Shown piece after piece: positions 6,420 to 12,880 of a DNA stretch of 16,978 nt. Positions within the stretch are counted from its first letter, which is position 1. Each line of letters starts with the position of its first letter. Below the pieces are notes generated by a model. The model had not been told where the DNA came from. It did no database searches and was given only the letters and a program-made list of their open reading frames with translations. A program made the translations under genes and the position numbers. This stretch comes from Christensenellaceae bacterium (GTDB lineage Bacteria > Bacillota > Clostridia > Christensenellales > Aristaeellaceae), in contig JADGQP010000021.1 in NCBI GenBank assembly GCA_017881705.1, positions 1 through 16,978 of the forward strand, given 5' to 3'.

Positions 6420-7790
6420 TCACGCCCGCCTGTTTTCGCCGTTTACCAGTTTCATGGCCAGCGCGTTTGCTTTTTGCGCTGCGAACCGCTCGTCGATCGT
6501 TGTAAGTTCACCGTCGCGCACCACGACTTCACCGTTGATAATCACGTATTTAGCCGGTCTGGCATAGCCCACCGTGCCTGGCAGGTTGGCCGGATCCAGC
6601 TTCGCGCCGACCTGATCCAGCAGACTTACGTCCAGTATAAACAGATCCGCCGCCATACCGACCGCCAGGCTGCCGATATCGTCGCGGCCCAGTAGGCGGG
6701 CGCTTCCCCGCGTGGCGATTTTTAGCAGCTCGTACCCCGTGGGAGCTTTATCGCTGGAAACAAGGCGGTGCAGCAGGTAAGCCGCGCGGATTTCCGCCAG
6801 CAGGTTGGAACCGTCGTTGCTTGCGCTGCCGTCCACCGCCAGGCCCAGCGGCACGCCGAGCGCAAGCATATCCGGCACGCGGCAAACGCCGGAGGCCAGT
6901 TTCATGTTGGAAACGGGGCAATGCGCCACGCCGGTTTGCGTATCGGCCAGCAGGCGAAGCTCAGCGTCGGTAAAGTGAATACCGTGAGCAAACCACACGT
7001 CCGCGCCGAGCCAGCCGCAATCGCCCATGTATTCCAGCGGGCGTTTACCCAGCGTTTGCAGGCAGTACTCCGTTTCATCGCGGGTTTCCCCCAGGTGGGT
7101 GTGCAGACGAACGCCCAGGCTGCGCGCCAGTTTAGTAGATTCCTTCAACAATTCGGTCGTAACGCTGAAAGGCGAGCAGGGCGCCAACACCACGGTGCGC
7201 ATGGAAAAGCGGGAAGCGTCGTGGTAGGTTTCCACCAGCCGCTGACTCTCCCGCAGAATCACATCCACACTCTGGGTAAGATCATCCGGCGGTAGACCGC
7301 CTTCGCTTTCCCCGCGGGACATGCTTCCGCGCGCGGCGCACAGGCGAACGCCCAGGGCTTCCGCGGCATCGAACTCGCGCCGGATAAAATGTTCGCTGCC
7401 GTTTCGCGGGAATACGTAATGGTGATCCATGCAGGTAGTGCAGCCGTATTTCACCAGCTCGCCTAAGCCTGCTAAAGCGGCGTAATATACACAATCGTCG
7501 TTCAGCCCGCGCCAAATGCCGTAAAGCGCCCGAAGCCAGGCGAAAAGCTCCAGCTTTTGTACCCCGGGGAGGTTGCGTGTGAAGGTCTGGTACAGGTGGT
7601 GGTGCGTGTTCACAAGCCCCGGGTAGACAAAGCAGCCGCGCGCGTCAATCACCTGATCTGCCTCGAAAGGCCCCGGGCCTATGGCGCGGATCACGTTGTT
7701 TTCAATCAACAGGCTGGCATTACGAAGAACGCGATCCTGCTCGTCCACGGTCACAATGGCGTCGGCGTTGCGAATCAGCAGCGTATGTAT
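6420..7790 (-). CDS. 8-oxoguanine deaminase-like amidohydrolase (AtzB/SsnA-type), non-AUG start
   Basis: This is a metal-dependent hydrolase of the amidohydrolase superfamily, closest by recall to 8-oxoguanine deaminases, which convert 8-oxoguanine to urate and ammonia in the cytosol. Numbering from the GTG at 7754, the metal-site motifs are all present: THHHLYQ (51-53), HTHLGE (218-223), FAHGIHF (257-260) and LAVDGSASND (308). Family signatures DHHYVFP, RGSMSRGES, GGLPPDD and APCSPFS also match. Homologues start about 12 residues earlier, and the sequence upstream reads HTLLIRNADAI in frame. At the expected Met position (7788-7790) the codon is ATA, seven bases after a GGGGGG ribosome binding site. 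An in-frame TAA lies further upstream with no ATG, GTG or TTG between. I therefore place the start at ATA, or read it as a mutated ATG; GTG at 7754 is the conventional alternative. A good promoter lies at 7947-7975. Exact substrate is inferred. Confidence 0.85.
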   Translation of the reverse strand: MHTLLIRNADAIVTVDEQDRVLRNASLLIENNVIRAIGPGPFEADQVIDARGCFVYPGLVNTHHHLYQTFTRNLPGVQKLELFAWLRALYGIWRGLNDDCVYYAALAGLGELVKYGCTTCMDHHYVFPRNGSEHFIRREFDAAEALGVRLCAARGSMSRGESEGGLPPDDLTQSVDVILRESQRLVETYHDASRFSMRTVVLAPCSPFSVTTELLKESTKLARSLGVRLHTHLGETRDETEYCLQTLGKRPLEYMGDCGWLGADVWFAHGIHFTDAELRLLADTQTGVAHCPVSNMKLASGVCRVPDMLALGVPLGLAVDGSASNDGSNLLAEIRAAYLLHRLVSSDKAPTGYELLKIATRGSARLLGRDDIGSLAVGMAADLFILDVSLLDQVGAKLDPANLPGTVGYARPAKYVIINGEVVVRDGELTTIDERFAAQKANALAMKLVNGENRRA

Positions 7791-7946
7791 GTTGTCGCCC
7801 CCCTTTTTTTACCCCGGACTGGATGGAACCGCCGCGTTTTGGCGCCTCATATAGCAAGTACCACGCGTGGTTGGGGGCCGTGGAACGGCTCGCCTGTAAG
7901 TTAATCTTTACACACTGCGCTGAAGGAGGCGGCTTGCATGAAAACA
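7791..7946 (-). other. Structured 5' leader of the amidohydrolase gene, about 150 bases
   Basis: Between the -10 box at 7947 and the start at 7790 lies a leader of about 150 bases. On the minus strand it shows TGTAA/TTACA, GCCG/CGGC and the perfect palindrome CCACGCGTGG, followed by an A7G6 run that forms the ribosome binding site. I could not match it to a purine, 8-oxoguanine, xanthine or other riboswitch core, so it is recorded only as a structured leader. Confidence 0.4.
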
Positions 7947-7975
7947 ATTATACCGTATTTCTTCACCGTTGACAA
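7947..7975 (-). promoter_or_regulatory. Sigma-A promoter of the amidohydrolase gene
   Basis: On the minus strand TTGTCA (-35, 7970-7975) and TATAAT (-10, 7947-7952) are separated by exactly 17 bases. One base differs from consensus. It faces the amidohydrolase gene. Confidence 0.75.
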
Positions 7976-8179
7976 ACCGTTTTAGCAGTATGTTTAAAGA
8001 CGTTTATGCGCGAGGGCAAGCCGCGCGTGGGTGCGAGTGTGCACGGAAGGACGGGCTCGCCTTTTCTGGCGTAGCCGACAAAGCAGACAAGCCTTTTTCA
8101 GCGGGCTGTGACGTTTTTTTCCAAATGTTTTAAATTTAAAATTCGCGCGGATGTTCAACAGTTAGCCTCCGCTCCACGC
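7976..8179. other. Intergenic spacer between amidohydrolase promoter and lacZ terminator
   Basis: I see no gene here. It contains a perfect 14-base A/T palindrome, TTTTAAATTTAAAA (8128-8141), and a G-rich stretch near 8000-8060. A plus-strand TTGACA at 7969-7974 lacks a convincing -10 partner and has no gene in front of it. Confidence 0.4.
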
Positions 8180-8208
8180 AAAAAAACCTTCCGGCATACG
8201 CCGGAAGG
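8180..8208 (-). terminator. Terminator of lacZ
   Basis: A perfect 9-bp stem, CCTTCCGGC (8187-8195) and GCCGGAAGG (8200-8208), has the 4-base loop ATAC. On the minus strand it is followed by seven Ts (8180-8186). It lies 48 bases past the lacZ stop: a textbook intrinsic terminator. Confidence 0.9.
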
Positions 8209-8256
8209 GAAAGGGCAATCCAACCATGGCTTCCGCCAGGGAAAGGGAGGGGTACC

Positions 8257-11200
8257 TTACAGAGCTTCTAATAGGAAAGACAGCCGAAGACTGGCGTTCG
8301 CTTTCAGGCGGTAGGCGGGCAGCACGGGCGCGCCCCAGCTGTTATCCCCACCCACGCCGTAACGAGCCGCTGCCACGTCCAGGTAGGTATAGGCGGCCGG
8401 GGGCAGTTCCTCCCGATGCAGGGCGGAAGCAAGTTCCTCCTGGCTGTGGGGCAGCACCGATACCTGCAGGGGGGTTTCTGCCATGCTGATACGCAAACCA
8501 CGTCCTTTTCGGTCACTCAGCTCCGCCCAGCGCACGCCCGTGCGGTTGCCGCATGCCTGAGGTTTCAGGTAGGGGGTCAGGTTCTCTTGCGCGGTGGTCT
8601 GGTACAGACCCAGCACCGCGCCTGAATGCCGGTCGGTTTCGTTTTCCAGGGGGCCCAGGCCATAATAGCGTACAAAGCATAATTCGCGCGGCAAACGCAA
8701 GGATAGCCCCAGCGCAGGCAGATCCGGAAGGTTCTCGCCGCCGATCAGCACTGCGTCCACTCGCAGGCGGCCGGCCGACAGCGCGGTATAGTCGACCTCC
8801 AAAGCAGCGTTGGTAAGGGATAACAGTTCAAAACGATAGCGCAGCGTCGGCGCCGGGCCGGAAAGTTCCATGCCCGTTACAACCGGAACCGCAAGCAGGC
8901 TGAACGCGCGCCAAAGCGCGGTCTGCTGCGGAAAACGGTTACCCACGTCGTTATCCAGCGGCGCGCGGTACAGGCTGGGGCGCGGCGCGAAGTTGAACAG
9001 CGACGGCAGCGCTGCCCGGCCGAACGCAACCGGTCCGCCTTCCGCAAGGCCGAAAAGCGTTTCAAACGTATCGTCGTTCACGCCCAGGTTCACATCGCCC
9101 TGTACCACGCGCGTTTCAGGTGTGCGGGGCAGAGCGGCGGGCAAGGTAGGTGTATTTTGAAGAACAGCCTGGCCGTGCATCTGTGCGTATCCGGCCGGTG
9201 CCCACGGGGTTTCGTTTTTCAGGCACAGCTCGCATAACAGCGCGTATTCTCCGGCCTGGTCCATAGGCGGCAGGGGCAGTGGGAAAGCGCGCCTTTCCCC
9301 CGCAGGAAGGGTGACGTTTTCCAGCTCGCCGCGCGCGACCGGCTCGCCATTCAGCGTAAGGCTCCACGTAAGGCGGTACGCGCGCAGGTCGTCAAACAGG
9401 GAGCGGTTTTGCAGCGTTACCCCCGTTGGGTCAGGCAGAATGCGCACGTTCTGGTACAGAAACTTCACTTCCTGCAGTTTCGGGGTGGGCGTACGGTCGG
9501 CGAAGATCAACCCGTCGCCGCAGAAGTTGCGATCCGTCGGCTGGTCGTAAAAATCGCCGCCGTAACATAGCCCGTGACCGCCGCCAGGCAGGGGCGCCTC
9601 GATTGCCTGGTCGATCCAATCCCAGATGAAACCGCCCTGGTAGCGTGCGCAGTAATCTTCCAGCGCCAGATATTCGCTCAGGCCGCCGACGCTGTTGCCC
9701 ATGGCATGAATATATTCACACAGGATAAAAGGCTTGTCCGTGTGCGTGTCCAGCCAGACGGCCACTTCAGCGGCGGGGGTGTACATCTGGCTTTCCACAT
9801 CGCTGGTATCGTTGAACCGGCGGTCGTGAAAAACGCCTTCGTAGTGTACCGGACGATTCGGGTCGCGCGTACGGAAAAACTGCGACATGGCATGGAGTAC
9901 GCTGCCGCCGTAGCTTTCGTTGCCGCAGCTCCAAAACAGCACGCTGGGGTGATTTTTATCCCGCTCCAGCAGGGAGTGTGCCCGGTCCAGGCAGGCGGGC
10001 AGCCATACCTCGTTATCGTAAGGCAAAACCCGCTCCGAGGATATCTTGCCCCGGAACATCCACGTGCCGTGGGTTTCCAGGTTGGCTTCATCGATCAGGT
10101 AGATTCCGTAACGGTCGCACAGGCGGTACCAGAGGCTGTTGTTGGGGTAATGGCTGGTGCGCACGGCGTTGATGTTGCTGCGCTTGAGCGTTTGAATGTC
10201 CCACAGCATATCCTGTTCGCTCAGGGCACGGCCTGTGTGCGCGTTAAACTCGTGCCGGTTCACGCCGTGAAGCAGCAAACGCTTTCCGTTCAGTTGCAAA
10301 ACGCTGTTTTTTATCTCAAAACGACGGAAGCCCAGCTCGGTCTGCGCCACCTCAATCTCGCGCCCGTGCGCGTTAAGCAGTGTAAGGCGCAAAGTATACA
10401 GTTCGGGGCATTCTGCGCTCCACAGGCGGGGGCTGGATACCGTGCGAACCAGCAGCGTACGTTCCCGCGCCGGTACGGGGAAACAATCCACTTCGCGGCC
10501 TTCTCCGTCCAAAAGCTGCGCCTGAAGGATAACCGGCTCCCGCGGCAGCGTAAGGCTGATTTCCGCCGTAAGTTCGGCGGTTTTCAGGTCCTCTGCCGGC
10601 AGGGCGCGGATAAAAATATCTTCTACGTGCGCGAGCGGTTCGGCGCGCAGCTCGACGCTGCGAAAAATCCCGGAAAAACGCCAGAAGTCCTGATCCTCCA
10701 GCCAGGAGCCGGAACAGAAGCGGAATACCTGTACCGCCAGCTTATTTTCGCCCTCGTTAAGCGCCGCGGTGATGTCAAAACGCGATGGGGTAAAGCTATC
10801 TTCCGCGTAGCCAATGGCTACGTCGTTGACCCACACGAAACAGGCGCTCTCCACCCCGTGAAAAACCAACGTTATACGGCTGCCCGCCCAGGCTTGGGGG
10901 GTATGGAAATTTGTGATATAGCTTCCCACGGGGTTATCGCGCTGTGGAATTTGCGGCGGAGTGGGGTTTTCGTGCCCGTCCCACGGGTATTGGGTGTTGA
11001 CGTACTGGGGTTTGCCGTATCCCTGCAGCTGAATGTGCCCGGGTACGTCGATCTCGTCCCAACCGGAACAATCGAACCCGAGCTTTTCAAACCCTTCCGG
11101 CCGTTGAGCGAGGTTCTGGGCATAGGAGAATTTCCACCGTCCGTCCAGTTTCAGGCGCAGGCTGCTTTGTCCGTGCTGGGTTTCCCGTGTATCGGCGAAC

Positions 11201-11289
11201 GTGTCGTGGTCGGATACCGCGGGTAGACACCCCACGGCGAAAATCTGCGGATCCGTAAGATAACCGAGGTTCAAGTCGATAGGCTGCAT
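8257..11289 (-). CDS. lacZ: Beta-galactosidase, LacZ type (GH2)
   Basis: This 1010-residue cytosolic enzyme splits terminal beta-galactosides such as lactose. Length and layout match E. coli LacZ (1024 residues). They are: N-terminal jelly-roll (about 45-215, with VPGHIQLQGYGKPQYVNTQY and DFWRFSGIFR); Ig-like domain (about 220-325); TIM barrel (about 330-620); and C-terminal Bgal_small domain with PLDNDVG and a GLGPLENETDR segment. The catalytic acid/base is E458 in WSCGNESYGG and the nucleophile E525 in ILCEYIHAMGNS. Also present are HGVNRHEFN, VRTSHYPN, DEANLETHG and FIWDWIDQ. The start at 11289 is chosen because AAGGAG (11296-11301) lies six bases upstream; the frame is open to 11412 but the extension overlaps the promoter and has no family similarity. 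It is transcribed away from the LacI-type regulator, with a LacI-type operator upstream. No signal peptide is seen, so substrates must be imported, presumably by the nearby ABC system. Confidence 0.97.
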   Translation of the reverse strand: MQPIDLNLGYLTDPQIFAVGCLPAVSDHDTFADTRETQHGQSSLRLKLDGRWKFSYAQNLAQRPEGFEKLGFDCSGWDEIDVPGHIQLQGYGKPQYVNTQYPWDGHENPTPPQIPQRDNPVGSYITNFHTPQAWAGSRITLVFHGVESACFVWVNDVAIGYAEDSFTPSRFDITAALNEGENKLAVQVFRFCSGSWLEDQDFWRFSGIFRSVELRAEPLAHVEDIFIRALPAEDLKTAELTAEISLTLPREPVILQAQLLDGEGREVDCFPVPARERTLLVRTVSSPRLWSAECPELYTLRLTLLNAHGREIEVAQTELGFRRFEIKNSVLQLNGKRLLLHGVNRHEFNAHTGRALSEQDMLWDIQTLKRSNINAVRTSHYPNNSLWYRLCDRYGIYLIDEANLETHGTWMFRGKISSERVLPYDNEVWLPACLDRAHSLLERDKNHPSVLFWSCGNESYGGSVLHAMSQFFRTRDPNRPVHYEGVFHDRRFNDTSDVESQMYTPAAEVAVWLDTHTDKPFILCEYIHAMGNSVGGLSEYLALEDYCARYQGGFIWDWIDQAIEAPLPGGGHGLCYGGDFYDQPTDRNFCGDGLIFADRTPTPKLQEVKFLYQNVRILPDPTGVTLQNRSLFDDLRAYRLTWSLTLNGEPVARGELENVTLPAGERRAFPLPLPPMDQAGEYALLCELCLKNETPWAPAGYAQMHGQAVLQNTPTLPAALPRTPETRVVQGDVNLGVNDDTFETLFGLAEGGPVAFGRAALPSLFNFAPRPSLYRAPLDNDVGNRFPQQTALWRAFSLLAVPVVTGMELSGPAPTLRYRFELLSLTNAALEVDYTALSAGRLRVDAVLIGGENLPDLPALGLSLRLPRELCFVRYYGLGPLENETDRHSGAVLGLYQTTAQENLTPYLKPQACGNRTGVRWAELSDRKGRGLRISMAETPLQVSVLPHSQEELASALHREELPPAAYTYLDVAAARYGVGGDNSWGAPVLPAYRLKANASLRLSFLLEAL

Positions 11290-11393
11290 AACGTGCTCCT
11301 TCGGATGAGAAATCGTGCGTGCCTGTACCGGCGCATGAAAAGTAGTTTGCCTTACAGCCGGATGTGGCGATCGCCGCGGATGGAACCGCGTAT

Positions 11394-11422
11394 AGTATAA
11401 CGGATGAAACAAGGCGTTTCAA
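11394..11422 (-). promoter_or_regulatory. lacZ promoter
   Basis: On the minus strand TTGAAA (-35, 11417-11422) and TATACT (-10, 11394-11399) are separated by exactly 17 bases. This leaves a leader of about 100 bases before the ATG at 11289. Confidence 0.85.
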
Positions 11423-11438
11423 TAGAAATATAAAATTA

Positions 11439-11452
11439 ATTAACCGGTTACA
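11439..11452. promoter_or_regulatory. LacI-family operator upstream of lacZ (12/14 match)
   Basis: ATTAACCGGTTACA matches the window's perfect palindrome TGTAACCGGTTACA at 12 of 14 positions, with an intact TAACCGGTTA core (11441-11450). Its centre lies about 58 bases upstream of the predicted lacZ start point, outside the -35 box. Repression may therefore involve looping to another site, or the site may serve a different role. Confidence 0.75.
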
Positions 11453-11556
11453 CATAAATAATCGCAGAAAGAAAAGGCGGGATGTTTTGATATGGTAAAA
11501 ATATTGCCTAATAAAACAAAATGGAGAGGAAACGCAGCAAAAACAAGTTCAACAAA

Positions 11557-11570
11557 TGTAACCGCTTGCC
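11557..11570. promoter_or_regulatory. Degenerate operator on the regulator's own -35 box (11/14)
   Basis: TGTAACCGCTTGCC has a perfect left half and a degraded right half compared with TGTAACCGGTTACA. It overlaps the -35 box TTGCCA (11566-11571) of the regulator gene. That suggests mild autorepression. Confidence 0.6.
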
Positions 11571-11594
11571 AAAACGGACGCGATGCGTTATACT
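11566..11594 (+). promoter_or_regulatory. Promoter of the LacI-family regulator
   Basis: TTGCCA (-35, 11566-11571) and TATACT (-10, 11589-11594) are separated by exactly 17 bases. Transcription would begin just before the AGGAG ribosome binding site, giving a short leader. This argues against the longer reading frame from 11521. Confidence 0.8.
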
Positions 11595-11613
11595 TGCTTC
11601 AGGAGTGGTAAAT

Positions 11614-12651
11614 ATGGCCTTGAAAAAAGAGATCACGATCTACGACATAGCCAGGGAAGCGGGCGTTTCCACCGCTACAGTATCACGCATCCTCGCCAAC
11701 AGCGCCGGTGTGAAACAGGACAAGCGCGACCGTGTGCAGGCCATTGTGGACAAATATAATTTTAAGCCCAGCGCTATCGCGCGGGGCCTGAGTGAAACGC
11801 ACAGCAGGCTGTTGGGCATGCTTTGCCCGGACGTGCGCAACGCTTATTACGCCAATATTTTTATGGAATGCGAGCGCATGGCATACGATAAAAATTATAC
11901 GCTTGTGCTCAACAATACGTTTACCCAGGAATCCCTGGAAATCGCTTTTATGGAAAAACTGAGCGAGCAAAGGGTGGAAAGCCTGATTATCTGTGGCGGC
12001 ATCGCGGACTGGCGACCGCTGCCGGCGCGCTACCGCGACACCGTTGAACGTTTCGCCAAGCGGATCCCTGTGGTGGTTGCCGGCAAGATGGAACTGGATG
12101 ACTGCTACCAGATTTTCATTGATCACGCCGAAGGCATGCGCGCTGCGGTAAGGCATCTGGCGACGCTTGGACACAAGCGCATCGCTTTTTTACACGGCTA
12201 TTCTTTCATTTACCAAACACAGGATAAGCTGGAGGCGTTCCGCCGGGCGCTGGAGGAGCAAAACCTGCCGCTATGCAAGGAATATATTGTGGACGCGGGA
12301 GAGTTTAACGAACACGGCGGGCTTGTGGGCATGAAACGGCTGTTAAGCCTTGCTGAGCCGCCTACCGCGGTGATCGCCACTAACGACCTGATGGCCGCCG
12401 GCGCGCTGCAGGCCATCTTGCGTCTGGGTTATTCCGTGCCCGAAGATTTTTCCATCGTCGGCTTCGACGATTCGTTCATCACCGACCTGACCGAGCCGCA
12501 CATCAGCAGTGTGCATTACGATTACGCCGCCTATGCTGAAAAATTGATCAGCACCGCGCTCAGCGCGATCGCGGGCCGGCCATGCGCCCGCACAGTTGTG
12601 CTGCCTACCAGCCTGACGGTGAAAGAATCCTGCCGAAAAATTGACGCTTGA
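11614..12651 (+). CDS. LacI-family transcriptional regulator of the galactoside locus
   Basis: This is a 345-residue DNA-binding repressor. Residues 8-27 form the LacI helix-turn-helix (ITIYDIAREAGVSTATVSR), followed by the hinge helix (KPSAIARGLS, 51-60). A two-lobed periplasmic-binding-like effector domain fills the rest (LGMLCPDVRNAYY, LATLGHKRIAFLHG, AVIATNDLMAAGALQ, FSIVGFDDSFI). The ATG at 11614 is used because AGGAG (11601-11605) lies eight bases upstream, the promoter ends just before it, and MALKKEITIYDIA matches the family's usual N-terminus. The open extension to 11521 includes the promoter and is not coding. Its likely ligand is a galactoside or derived sugar; this is inferred from flanking lacZ and CUT1 genes. 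Operators of one type lie near lacZ, on its own promoter and before the permeases. No terminator separates it from the ABC genes, so read-through is possible. Confidence 0.93.
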   Translation: MALKKEITIYDIAREAGVSTATVSRILANSAGVKQDKRDRVQAIVDKYNFKPSAIARGLSETHSRLLGMLCPDVRNAYYANIFMECERMAYDKNYTLVLNNTFTQESLEIAFMEKLSEQRVESLIICGGIADWRPLPARYRDTVERFAKRIPVVVAGKMELDDCYQIFIDHAEGMRAAVRHLATLGHKRIAFLHGYSFIYQTQDKLEAFRRALEEQNLPLCKEYIVDAGEFNEHGGLVGMKRLLSLAEPPTAVIATNDLMAAGALQAILRLGYSVPEDFSIVGFDDSFITDLTEPHISSVHYDYAAYAEKLISTALSAIAGRPCARTVVLPTSLTVKESCRKIDA

Positions 12652-12677
12652 CATTCGAATATGGACTATGATATGAT
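12648..12677 (+). promoter_or_regulatory. Distal promoter P1 of the sugar-ABC operon
   Basis: TTGACA (-35, consensus, 12648-12653) overlaps the stop codon of the regulator gene, and TATGAT (-10) lies at 12672-12677 with an 18-base spacer. A near-palindromic operator begins eight bases after the -10, where the transcript should start. Confidence 0.75.
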
Positions 12678-12684
12678 GCAATTA

Positions 12685-12698
12685 TGAAACGGGTTACA
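12685..12698. promoter_or_regulatory. Operator at the start of the P1 transcript (12/14)
   Basis: TGAAACGGGTTACA matches TGTAACCGGTTACA at 12 of 14 positions, with the right half perfect. It covers about +1 to +15 of the predicted P1 transcript, a classic repressor position. A further half-site-like AACCGTAACA follows at 12704-12713. Confidence 0.7.
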
Positions 12699-12835
12699 TA
12701 TTGAACCGTAACAATGTGCGCCAAACTGTTGGATGTTATGGACAATAACGAACCATAAAAAACGTGCATCCTCAATGAAATAGTGTCGGAAGAGGCCAAA
12801 CAGACGAGTTAGCAGAAGGAGGGCAATTTTTACTT
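12699..12835 (+). other. Leader region of the P1 transcript
   Basis: No gene is seen. A nested inverted repeat pairs GGATG (12731-12735) with CATCC (12767-12771), and inside it TTATGG (12736-12741) with CCATAA (12753-12758). A GGAGGG stretch at about 12818 is not followed by a usable start codon. Role unknown; it may simply fold the leader of transcripts from P1. Confidence 0.35.
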
Positions 12836-12841
12836 TATAAT
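12836..12841 (+). promoter_or_regulatory. Candidate proximal -10 box (P2) of the sugar-ABC operon
   Basis: A perfect TATAAT lies four bases before the perfect operator, so the start point would fall inside the operator. No good -35 box is found at 16-18 bases, the nearest TTAGCA being 21 bases away. P2 is therefore less sure than P1. Confidence 0.45.
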
Positions 12842-12842
12842 A

Positions 12843-12860
12843 AATGTAACCGGTTACATT
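12843..12860. promoter_or_regulatory. Perfect 18-bp LacI-family operator
   Basis: AATGTAACCGGTTACATT is a perfect palindrome with the central CG step typical of LacI/GalR operators. It lies between the candidate -10 TATAAT and the permease ribosome binding site, about 20 bases before the GTG start. Bound repressor would block P2 initiation or act as a roadblock to transcripts from P1. It is the reference copy for the other three sites. Confidence 0.9.
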
Positions 12861-12880
12861 ACAGGAATGGAGGCGATTCC

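Noticed and set aside
6768..7295. Plus-strand open frame opposite the amidohydrolase
   Set aside because: The minus strand encodes every metal-site motif of the amidohydrolase family, and the plus frame shows no domain-like pattern.
7969..8000. Plus-strand promoter starting with TTGACA
   Set aside because: No -10 box lies at proper spacing and no gene follows on that strand. The same bases form part of the opposite-strand -35 box.
9574..11226. Open reading frame of 550 codons on the plus strand opposite lacZ
   Set aside because: It is wholly antisense to a clear LacZ with all catalytic motifs. It has no ribosome binding site, and its sequence looks like the shadow of high-GC codon bias.
11290..11412. 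N-terminal extension of LacZ to 11412
   Set aside because: It overlaps the promoter -10 box and lacks family similarity. AAGGAG lies at the right distance from the ATG at 11289.
11521..11613. N-terminal extension of the LacI-family regulator
   Set aside because: The stretch holds the -35, -10 and operator. The AGGAG at 11601-11605 and family length support the ATG at 11614.
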